This document shows, piece by piece, positions 15,959 to 22,947 of a stretch of DNA of 64,000 bases (position 1 is its first letter; each line of letters starts with the position of its first letter). The DNA comes from Cellulomonas humilata. GTDB taxonomy: Bacteria; Actinomycetota; Actinomycetes; Actinomycetales; Cellulomonadaceae. The stretch covers positions 1 through 64,000 of the forward strand of contig NZ_JABMCI010000052.1 in the NCBI RefSeq assembly GCF_013359775.1, in the 5' to 3' direction. The notes under the pieces are model-generated. The model saw nothing but the letters and a program-made list of their open reading frames with translations, was not told where the DNA came from and did not search any database. The position numbers and the translations under genes were made by a program.

Positions 15959-18900
15959 CGTGGCGCCTTCGCGTGGAGGGATCGGGTGTCGTCGGCATCG
16001 AAGCGTTTCGATGCCGAGATTACGTTAGGTGGCTGCGGGAACGGTGTCCAGAATGGGTCGGGACAGACCGCTGTTTCGACGGCGGTTCGACTCGCTAGGG
16101 TGGGCCCGGCAGGTGCCGACGAGGGGATGGCGTGGTGGCGACGATCGACGACGTGGCGCGGATGGCGGGGGTCTCCGTCTCCACCGTGTCCTACACGTTC
16201 TCCGGGAAGCGGCCCATCTCCGCCGAGACCCGCGCGCGGGTGGAGAGGGCCGTCCGCGAGCTCGACTACCGGCCGCACGCGGGAGCGCGCGCGCTCGCCT
16301 CCCAGCGCACTCAGGTGCTGGCGCTCATGGCGCCGCTGCGCGTCGACGTCAACGTCGGCGTGATCATGCAGTTCGTCACCGGCGTCGTCACGCGCGCCCA
16401 GTCCTACAAGCACGACGTCCTGCTGCTCACCCAGGACGACCACGAGGGCATCGAGCGGGTCGCGGCCGGCTCCATGGTCGACGCCGTGCTGATGATGGAC
16501 GTCGAGGCCGAGGACCCCCGGCTGGCCATCCTGCGCCGACAGAAGCAGCCCGCGGTCCTGATCGGCCTGCCCCGCGACGCCACCGGGTTCTCCTGCGTCG
16601 ACCTGGACTTCGAGGCCGTGGGCCGGGTGGCCGTCGACCACCTGGCCGGTCTCGGTCACCGGCAGATCGCGCTGATCGGCTCCCCGCGCGCGGTGCTCAG
16701 CCGGCGCACCACCTACGCGGCACGCCTGGTCCGCGGCTTCACGCAGGAGGCCACCCGGCTGGGCCTCGACGCCGTGTTCGAGACCTGCGAGTCGTCGCAC
16801 GCCGGCGCCGTCGAGGCCGTCGACCAGGTGCTCGCCGCGCTGCCGGACGTGACCGCGGTCATCGTGCACAACGAGGTCGCGCTGCCCGCCGTGCTGGAGA
16901 CCCTGCGGGCGCACGGCAAGGACGTCCCCGGAGACATCTCGGTCGTGGCCGTGTGCCCCGAGGACGTGGCCCTCGGCCAGACCCAGCCCCTGACCGCGGT
17001 CGACATCCCCGCGCACACCATCGGCGCCGTCGCGGTCGACATGGCGATCGGTCGGCTCACCGGGGAGCAGCCGGCCGAGACCCGCCTCCTCGCTCCCGTC
17101 CTGACCACCCGGACCAGCACCGCTCCCCCGCGCAGCTAGCACCGCGGCACCGCCGGCGGGGAGGTGCAGCTCTCCGACCACCGGTGCGCCGGTCAGCAGG
17201 TCCACGCCGTCCCCGGGCAGCACCGCCGCGGTGTCGCCGTGGTTGAGGACGAAGAGCAGCTCCCCGCGGCGGGCCACCTCGATGCCGTCGGGGACGGTCG
17301 CCAGGGGCGGCTCGACGCCCGCCGCGTCGAGGCAGTCGGCCACGATCGCGCGCAGGACGTCCGCGGTCGGCACGGTCGAGACGTACCAGGCGGTGCCGTT
17401 CCGCAGCACGGCCGGCCTCCCGGTCAGGCCCGACCCCGCGTAGGTGGCCAGCACCTCGGCGCCGTCGGCCGCCAGGTGCTCCGACCACACGGTCCCGGTG
17501 AACGTGCCGTAGCGCGCGGAACGCACCTCGACGCCCTCGGGAGGCAGCGGTCGGTGCTGCTCGCCCGAGACGCCGAGCACGTGCGCCCACGGCACGGGGA
17601 ACCGGCCCGAGCGGACCCGCTGGTCCTCGTCGGAGATCCCACTGAACGGCCCGACGAGCAGGACGCCCCCGCGCTCCGCGACGCGGGCCAGGTTGGCCGC
17701 GTCGGCGTCGGACACCAGGTGCAGCAGCGGGACGACCACCAGGTCGTAGCGGTCCAGGTCGGCGCCGGGCGGGACGATGTCGGTGGCGATCCCCGCCCGC
17801 CAGAACGGCTCGTGATAGGCCGCGAGCTGGTCGGGCACGGTCAGCCGGGTGCTCGGCAACGAGTCGGACTCGGCCGCCCACAGCGAGGGCCAGTCGAAGA
17901 CGAGCGCCACCCGGGCGTCGACCGTCGTGCCGACCACCGGGCGAAGGCGCGCGAGCAGCCGGCCCTGCTCGCGGACGTCCCGGTGCAGGTCCGTGTCCGC
18001 ACCGGCGTGCGGGAGCATCGCCGAGTGGAAGCGCTCGGAGCCGGAGGTCGAGGCGCGCCACTGGAAGTAGCAGACCGCGTCGGCCCCGTGCGCCACCGCG
18101 CGCAGCGAGTCCCGGAGCATCCCGCCGGCGGGCTTCGGCAGGTTGTGCGGGCGCCAGCTCACCGCGCCCGCGGCCTGCTCGAGCAGTGCCCACGGCCGAC
18201 CCCCGCCCACCCCGCGGGTGAGGTCGTGCGTGAGAGCGGCACGGGCCCGCGCCGACGGGTCGCCGGGATCGGTGTAGTGGTCGTCGGCGACGACGTCGAG
18301 GTCGTCGGCCCAGGAGAACTGGTCGACCAGCGGGAAGAAGCCCATCGCGTTCGTCGTCACGGGGGCGCCCGAGGACGAGCGGATCACCGAGGCCTGGAGG
18401 CGGTACACGTCCCGGAGCTGGTCGGACGTGAACCGCCGGAAGTCGAGCAGCTGCGCCGGGTTGTGCACGTACGGCACAGCCCGCGGCGGCACGACCTCCT
18501 GCCAGTCGTCGTACCGCTGGCTCCAGAACGCGGTCCCCCAGGCGCGGTTCAGCGCGTCGAGGTCACCGTGCCGGGCCTCCAGCCAGGTGCGGAACCGGTC
18601 CGCGCAGAGGTCGCAAAAGCACGCCTGCCCGAACTCGTTGCCCACGTGCCACAGGGCGACCGCCGGGTGCTCGGCGTACCGCGCGACCAAGGCGGTGACC
18701 ACCGCCGCCACCCGCTCGCGGTACACCGCCGAGCCGGGACAGAAATGGTTGCGCGACCCGACGCTCATCCGCACGCCCGCCGCGTCGACCGCGGACGTGG
18801 TGGGGTCCAGCCGGGCCAGCCACGGCGGGGGTGACGCCGACGGGGTGGCCAGGTCGACGGCGATCCCGCCCGCGTGCAGCAGGTCGAGCACCTCGTCGAG

Positions 18901-19095
18901 CCAGTCCCACCGGAAGTCGCCCGGGCTCGGCTCGAGCGTCGCCCACGAGAACACGCCGACCGTCACCAGGTTCACGCCGGCCTCGCGCATGAGCGCCACG
19001 TCCTCGCGCCACACCTGCGGAGCCCACTGCTCCGGGTTGTAGTCGCCGCCGTAGAGGATCCCGCGCTCGCGCGTCAGCGCCTCGAAAGACGTCAC
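15955..19095 (-). CDS. GH42 beta-galactosidase, frame open past its expected end
   Basis: GTG start 1 base after the permease stop. The GH42 part is about 655 residues (to about 17125): acid/base Glu154 in HVGNEFG, nucleophile Glu306 in LLEQAAG, and zinc-type cysteines 119, 159, 161 and 164 (CFCDLC). It ends in GGAAVL, as GH42 proteins do, but no stop follows; the frame runs on for about 390 codons antisense to lacI and closes only at 15955. The tail is lacI shadow and unlikely to be functional. A TAG one base out of frame sits in CTAG at 17136-17139, next to where the homology ends, so a lost stop or small frameshift (real or sequencing) is likely. Expected role: removing beta-galactose from oligosaccharides in the cytoplasm. 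Confidence 0.8.
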   Translation of the reverse strand: MTSFEALTRERGILYGGDYNPEQWAPQVWREDVALMREAGVNLVTVGVFSWATLEPSPGDFRWDWLDEVLDLLHAGGIAVDLATPSASPPPWLARLDPTTSAVDAAGVRMSVGSRNHFCPGSAVYRERVAAVVTALVARYAEHPAVALWHVGNEFGQACFCDLCADRFRTWLEARHGDLDALNRAWGTAFWSQRYDDWQEVVPPRAVPYVHNPAQLLDFRRFTSDQLRDVYRLQASVIRSSSGAPVTTNAMGFFPLVDQFSWADDLDVVADDHYTDPGDPSARARAALTHDLTRGVGGGRPWALLEQAAGAVSWRPHNLPKPAGGMLRDSLRAVAHGADAVCYFQWRASTSGSERFHSAMLPHAGADTDLHRDVREQGRLLARLRPVVGTTVDARVALVFDWPSLWAAESDSLPSTRLTVPDQLAAYHEPFWRAGIATDIVPPGADLDRYDLVVVPLLHLVSDADAANLARVAERGGVLLVGPFSGISDEDQRVRSGRFPVPWAHVLGVSGEQHRPLPPEGVEVRSARYGTFTGTVWSEHLAADGAEVLATYAGSGLTGRPAVLRNGTAWYVSTVPTADVLRAIVADCLDAAGVEPPLATVPDGIEVARRGELLFVLNHGDTAAVLPGDGVDLLTGAPVVGELHLPAGGAAVLAARGSGAGPGGQDGSEEAGLGRLLPGEPTDRHVDRDGADGVRGDVDRGQGLGLAEGHVLGAHGHDRDVSGDVLAVRPQGLQHGGQRDLVVHDDRGHVRQRGEHLVDGLDGAGVRRLAGLEHGVEAQPGGLLREAADQACRVGGAPAEHRARGADQRDLPVTETGQVVDGHPAHGLEVQVDAGEPGGVAGQADQDRGLLLSAQDGQPGVLGLDVHHQHGVDHGAGRDPLDALVVVLGEQQDVVLVGLGARDDAGDELHDHADVDVDAQRRHERQHLSALGGERARSRVRPVVELADGPLHPRAGLGGDGPLPGERVGHGGDGDPRHPRHVVDRRHHAIPSSAPAGPTLASRTAVETAVCPDPFWTPFPQPPNVISASKRFDADDTRSLHAKAPR
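15996..16013. promoter_or_regulatory. LacI-family operator between yicI and lacI
   Basis: CATCGAAGCGTTTCGATG is symmetric apart from two positions flanking the central CG, and the symmetry extends outward to GGC/GCC (15994-16015). It lies 38 bases before the yicI start and just downstream of that gene's predicted -10 box, a position suited to repression. It is the best copy of the repeated motif. Confidence 0.8.
16022..16050 (-). promoter_or_regulatory. Predicted promoter of the GH31 gene
   Basis: On the minus strand a -35 TGGACA (16045-16050) and -10 TAACGT (16022-16027) are separated by 17 bases, the ideal spacing for the housekeeping sigma factor. The operator palindrome follows 8 bases downstream. 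Confidence 0.6.
16132..17139 (+). CDS. LacI-family transcriptional regulator
   Basis: 335 aa, GTG start with GAGGGG a few bases upstream. Residues 1-50 form a LacI helix-turn-helix (TIDDVARMAGVSVSTVSYTFSGKRPIS) with the hinge helix ASQRTQVLALM. The remainder is the periplasmic-binding-protein-like sugar sensor (about 60-330). It most likely represses the flanking glycosidase and transporter genes through the TCGAAnCGnTTCGA palindromes and is released by a sugar inducer. A possible -10 TAGGGT lies at 16096-16101. The gene is entirely covered on the other strand by the open GH42 frame. A GTG three bases later (16135) is an equally possible start. Confidence 0.9.
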   Translation: MVATIDDVARMAGVSVSTVSYTFSGKRPISAETRARVERAVRELDYRPHAGARALASQRTQVLALMAPLRVDVNVGVIMQFVTGVVTRAQSYKHDVLLLTQDDHEGIERVAAGSMVDAVLMMDVEAEDPRLAILRRQKQPAVLIGLPRDATGFSCVDLDFEAVGRVAVDHLAGLGHRQIALIGSPRAVLSRRTTYAARLVRGFTQEATRLGLDAVFETCESSHAGAVEAVDQVLAALPDVTAVIVHNEVALPAVLETLRAHGKDVPGDISVVAVCPEDVALGQTQPLTAVDIPAHTIGAVAVDMAIGRLTGEQPAETRLLAPVLTTRTSTAPPRS

Positions 19096-19096
19096 G

Positions 19097-20047
19097 TCAC
19101 CCCTTGATCGCGCCGAAGATCACGCCCTTGGTGAAGTGTCGCTGCACGAACGGGTACACGACGAGGATCGGCACGATCGCGAGGACCATCACCGCCATCT
19201 TGATCGGCAGGCCCGTGACCGCACCGGTCGCGACGTCCACCTGGCCCACGCCGCTGCCGGGGAGCGTGACGCCCTGGAGCACGTACGAGCGCAGGACCAG
19301 CTGGAGCGGCCACTTGGCGTTGTCGTTGATGTAGAGGATCGCGTTGAAGAACGCGTTCCAGTACCCGACGCCGTAGAACAGCGCCACCACCGCGACGACC
19401 GCCCGCGACATCGGCAGGACGATCCGGCCCAGGATGCGCCAGTCACCGGCCCCGTCGATGCGGGCCGCGTCGAGGATCGAGATGTCGATGCCCATGAAGA
19501 AGTTGCGCAGGATGAGCACGTTGAACGCCGAGACGGCCCCCGGCAGGATCAGCGCCCAGTAGCTGTCGATGAGCCCGAGCGAGCTCACCAGCAGGTACGT
19601 GGGGATGAGCCCCGCGCCGAAGAACATCGTGATGAGGAAGACGAACAGGATGGGGCGGTGGGCGAACGAGCCCGGCCGCGACAGCCCGTACGCGCCCATG
19701 ACCGAGACGGTGGTGGACAGGATGGTGCCGACGATGGTGACGAACGTGCTCACCAGCGCGGCGCGCGTGACGATGCCGCCGTTGAGGATCTGCGTGTAGG
19801 CGTTGATCGTCAGCTCGCCCGGGACGGTGACCAGGCCACCGACGCGGATGGTCTCGGCCTGCGTCGACAGGCTGGTGAGGATGACGGTGTACAGCGGGAA
19901 GATGACCGCCAGGACGACGCACGCGAGCACGATGACCTTGAGGGTCTGGCCCCCGACCGAGGGCCGCCCCTCCCAGGCCGGGCGGTGCTTCGATCGGCGC
20001 TGACGCCGCAGCACCGGTACGGAGGTCTGTGTTGTCTGAGTACTCAT
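19097..20047 (-). CDS. Sugar ABC transporter permease, LplC/YtcP type
   Basis: 316 aa. Six membrane segments are visible (first at about 37-57, last at about 285-305). The cytoplasmic coupling motif DAARIDGAGDWRILGRIVLP (EAA loop) lies at about 200-220, and the C-terminus FVQRHFTKGVIFGAIKG is characteristic of the LplC/YtcP subfamily. It works with the LplB-like permease, whose stop it overlaps (ATGA at 20044-20047), and with the solute-binding lipoprotein. No ATPase gene is nearby. Confidence 0.93.
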   Translation of the reverse strand: MSTQTTQTSVPVLRRQRRSKHRPAWEGRPSVGGQTLKVIVLACVVLAVIFPLYTVILTSLSTQAETIRVGGLVTVPGELTINAYTQILNGGIVTRAALVSTFVTIVGTILSTTVSVMGAYGLSRPGSFAHRPILFVFLITMFFGAGLIPTYLLVSSLGLIDSYWALILPGAVSAFNVLILRNFFMGIDISILDAARIDGAGDWRILGRIVLPMSRAVVAVVALFYGVGYWNAFFNAILYINDNAKWPLQLVLRSYVLQGVTLPGSGVGQVDVATGAVTGLPIKMAVMVLAIVPILVVYPFVQRHFTKGVIFGAIKG

Positions 20048-21039
20048 GCGCGCTTGTACACCCCCGACTCGCCGAACACGTGCGCCAGCTTGTTCGCCCC
20101 CAGCACGAGGCCGAGGCTGACGACACCCTTGACCAGGCCCGCCGCTGCGGCGAAGCTCCAGTCCCCGTAGACGACACCCTGGTAGTAGACGTAGGTGTCG
20201 ATGACCTCCGCGACGTCGGCGCCCACGGCCCCGCGCTGGAGGATCAGCTGCTCGAACCCGACGGTCAGCGCGTCGCCGAGCCGCAGGATGAGCAGCAGGA
20301 TGATGACGGGCCGCAGCGCGGGCAACGAGATGTGCCACATGCGCCGCCACCGGTTGGCCCCGTCCACCGCAGCCGCCTCGTACTGCTCGGGCGGCACGGT
20401 GCTCAGGGCGGCCAGGAAGATGATGATCCCCCAGCCCGCGTCCTTCCACACCGACTGCATGGTGATCAGCACCAGGAACGTGTCGGGGTTGGTCATCATG
20501 TCGAACCCGGCGGCGAGGCCGTGGTCGCGCAGCGTCTGGTTGATCAGCCCGGCGCCGCCGAAGATCTGCTGGAACAAGGTCACCACGAGCACCCACGAGA
20601 AGAAGTGGGGCAGGTAGACGATCGACTGGATGGTCGTGCGCAGCCGCGGGGTGACGACGCTGTTGAGCAGGAGCGCCAGCAGGATCGGGATCGGGAAGAA
20701 GAACACCAGCTGGAACGCGGTGATGATCAGCGTGTTCTCGACCGCGGTCACGAACAGCGGGTTGGTGAACACGCGCTCGAAGTTGACCCAGCCGACGTAC
20801 GGGCTGCGCAGGAACCCCGTGTACGGCGAGTAGCTCTGCCACGCGATGACGTTGCCCAGCATCGGGACGTACGCGAACACCGCGAGCAGCAGGATCGCCG
20901 GCGACACCATGAGCAGCAGCGACCGGTCGCGCTTGAGGCGCACCCGCCAGCCGATCTTGCGGGTGGGGACGGGCGCCGGCGGCGCCGCCTTCTTCGGAGA
21001 ATCCGGAAGGCGGCGCCGGACCAGCTCGGGCAAGGACAT
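20044..21039 (-). CDS. Sugar ABC transporter permease, LplB type
   Basis: 331 aa. A basic N-terminus is followed by six membrane segments, the first at about 41-62. The EAA loop is EQYEAAAVDGANRWRRMWHISLP (split here across about 222-244). SYSPYTGFLRSPYVG and the pattern up to NPLFVTAVENT are typical of LplB-like permeases for oligosaccharides. Its ATG overlaps the stop of the solute-binding gene by one base (TGATG), so the three transporter genes form one translational unit. Confidence 0.93.
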   Translation of the reverse strand: MSLPELVRRRLPDSPKKAAPPAPVPTRKIGWRVRLKRDRSLLLMVSPAILLLAVFAYVPMLGNVIAWQSYSPYTGFLRSPYVGWVNFERVFTNPLFVTAVENTLIITAFQLVFFFPIPILLALLLNSVVTPRLRTTIQSIVYLPHFFSWVLVVTLFQQIFGGAGLINQTLRDHGLAAGFDMMTNPDTFLVLITMQSVWKDAGWGIIIFLAALSTVPPEQYEAAAVDGANRWRRMWHISLPALRPVIILLLILRLGDALTVGFEQLILQRGAVGADVAEVIDTYVYYQGVVYGDWSFAAAAGLVKGVVSLGLVLGANKLAHVFGESGVYKRA

Positions 21040-22697
21040 CAGCTCTGGCTGTCCAGGATGTCCTGGTAGAACGCCCGCAGCTCCTCGCCACCGGAGCTCC
21101 GCCACGTCTCGATGGCCGCGTCGAGGTCGTCCATGCTCTTGCGGCCGCGGGAGATGTCCTTCTCCAGGTCGACGAACGGCTGCCCGATCGACGCGTACTG
21201 CTGCGGCTCGACGATCTGCTGGGCGTAGAACAGCGGGTCGGTCGCGTACTGCGCCGCGTTCGCCTTCCACTCCGAGGCCGCCTTGACGTAGCCCGGGTAC
21301 TGCACGTGGGTCTCCGAGATGGGCGGGTCCACCAGGAAGATGTACGTCGGCTGGAGCTCGGTGGCCGCCAGCTCGGTGGGCACGGGCAGGCCGTCGTCGC
21401 CACGCGTGTAGTGCACGCCCTCGACGCCGTTGTTGATCGTGTCGTACTCGGTGGTGCCGTAGGGCGCCGCGAGCACGTTGGCCAGCGCGAGGAGCTCCGT
21501 GATCTTGGCCTCGTCGTCCGTCTTCTTCAGGAACGAGAAGATGTTCGCCGGGTTGCCCTTCCAGAGCACCGGGGTGCCGCCGTCGGCCGCGAACGGGTCG
21601 AACGGCTGCTGCCAGTAGGAGGGGTTGGCCGCCAGGTTGTCGCGCAGGGCCTCGTGCCAGCCGCCGACGCCGTCGTTCGCGATCAGCGACTTGCCGGACT
21701 GGAACCGTGACTTGGCCTCGCCGTTCTGGTCGGCGACCGCGTCGGGGTGGACGGCGCCGCTCTTGAACAGCGCGGCGTTCCACTCCAGGGCGGCCCGGTA
21801 CTCGTCGGACTCCACGCGGTGCACGAGCTTGTCGCCGTCGAGCTTCCACTTCGGCGGGGCGGCGTGGATGATCGCCGCGGTGTTCCAGAGGTCCTCGGCG
21901 CCCCAGACGTTGCCGCCGGTGAGCTCCACGGCCAGGTCGATGAGGTCCTGGCCGTTCTTGACGTCGGGCGTGATGCCCAGGCTCTCGAGGACGTCCCGGC
22001 GGTAGAAGATCGCGTCCGTGATGACCTCGCCGGGGAACGGCAGGCCGTAGAGCTTGCCGTTGAACACGCAGAACTTCCACGCGTCCGAGGAGATGTTGGC
22101 CAGGTTCGGGTACGGCGTCACCTTGTCGCCCGCGAGGAACGGCGTGAGGTCCTGGAAGACGTTCTCGACGATCTCGGAACCGAAGCGGGGCGGCAGGTTC
22201 CAGGTGGGGACGCAGACCCAGTCCGGCACGTCCTTGGCCGACGCCAGCACCGTGGCCAGCTTGTCGCCGTAGACGTTGCCGTCGGTGATCTGGAACTCGA
22301 TGTCCGACCCGAGCAGCCCGTTCACGGCCTCGTAGTACTTGTTGCCCTTGGTGGGCGGGATGGTGCCCCACAGCGGCGTCATCGCGGTGAGGGTCAGCCC
22401 GGTGCCCGGGGCGGTCTTCACGGACTGCACCAGCTCGGCGGGGATCGACTCGAAGCCGGGGACCGAGCCGTTGACGCTGGGGTAGTCCGGGTCGATGTAG
22501 GTGACCGGGATGTACTTGGGGATCACGTCGCCGGCGGCGGCGGCGTTCGCCGTGGACGACGGCGCCGGGGCGGTGGTGCAGGAGGTCAGCAACCCGGGGA
22601 TCCCGACGACGGCCGCACCCGTCGCGATCAGGCCCAGGAACCGGCGGCGGTCGACCGCATGGTCGCCCAGCCGGCCGAAAGTAGGCGTGGCATTCAT
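21039..22697 (-). CDS. Extracellular solute-binding lipoprotein, Tat-exported
   Basis: 552 aa. The leader DRRRFLGLIATGAAVVG has a twin arginine and ends in the lipobox LTSC, so the protein should be exported folded through Tat and lipid-anchored at the Cys. The mature domain is a long LplA-type oligosaccharide-binding protein with a type 1 solute-binding fold. The ATG at 22697 is preferred because it sits just after an AGGGA ribosome site. A promoter (-35 TTGCCA at 22774-22779, 17-base spacer, -10 TAGAGT at 22751-22756) and a LacI-type palindrome (22728-22745) lie upstream. It leads the transporter operon that continues into the GH42 gene. Confidence 0.93.
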   Translation of the reverse strand: MNATPTFGRLGDHAVDRRRFLGLIATGAAVVGIPGLLTSCTTAPAPSSTANAAAAGDVIPKYIPVTYIDPDYPSVNGSVPGFESIPAELVQSVKTAPGTGLTLTAMTPLWGTIPPTKGNKYYEAVNGLLGSDIEFQITDGNVYGDKLATVLASAKDVPDWVCVPTWNLPPRFGSEIVENVFQDLTPFLAGDKVTPYPNLANISSDAWKFCVFNGKLYGLPFPGEVITDAIFYRRDVLESLGITPDVKNGQDLIDLAVELTGGNVWGAEDLWNTAAIIHAAPPKWKLDGDKLVHRVESDEYRAALEWNAALFKSGAVHPDAVADQNGEAKSRFQSGKSLIANDGVGGWHEALRDNLAANPSYWQQPFDPFAADGGTPVLWKGNPANIFSFLKKTDDEAKITELLALANVLAAPYGTTEYDTINNGVEGVHYTRGDDGLPVPTELAATELQPTYIFLVDPPISETHVQYPGYVKAASEWKANAAQYATDPLFYAQQIVEPQQYASIGQPFVDLEKDISRGRKSMDDLDAAIETWRSSGGEELRAFYQDILDSQS

Positions 22698-22727
22698 CTG
22701 CGTCCCTTCACTTCCTCGTGGAGATCG

Positions 22728-22745
22728 CGTCGAAGCGGTTCGACG
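22728..22745. promoter_or_regulatory. LacI-family operator upstream of the transporter operon
   Basis: CGTCGAAGCGGTTCGACG matches the yicI/lacI palindrome in half-sites and central CG. It lies between the predicted -10 box and the solute-binding gene start, the same arrangement as at yicI. Confidence 0.75.
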
Positions 22746-22750
22746 GCGAG

Positions 22751-22779
22751 ACTCTATGGCTATGTCCCGACAGTGGCAA
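22751..22779 (-). promoter_or_regulatory. Predicted promoter of the transporter operon
   Basis: Minus-strand -35 TTGCCA (22774-22779) and -10 TAGAGT (22751-22756) with a 17-base spacer. The operator starts 6 bases downstream of the -10 box. Confidence 0.6.
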
Positions 22780-22873
22780 GGCCCCTGGTCACGGACGCGG
22801 CACTTGCGGCAAACAGGCCCGTCAAGCACCATGAATGCCGCAGGATGCCCGCTCGGCGTCCGTCGAACCATCA

Positions 22874-22911
22874 TCGAATCGGTTCGACATCTGCTTGCCT
22901 AAACGATTCGA
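22874..22911. promoter_or_regulatory. Two LacI-type operator copies upstream of GH3
   Basis: TCGAATCGGTTCGA (22874-22887) is a full match to the regulon palindrome, and CCTAAACGATTCGA (22898-22911) matches one half fully and the other partly. They are 24 bases apart, slightly over two helical turns, and end 36 bases before the GH3 start. Confidence 0.65.
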
Positions 22912-22947
22912 TCCGCAGACCCGCCCGCACTCGACGACGAGGATCCC

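Noticed and set aside
16074..16091. Two TTCGAC half-sites upstream of lacI considered as a further operator
   Set aside because: They are direct repeats with the wrong spacing, not the TCGAAnCGnTTCGA palindrome.
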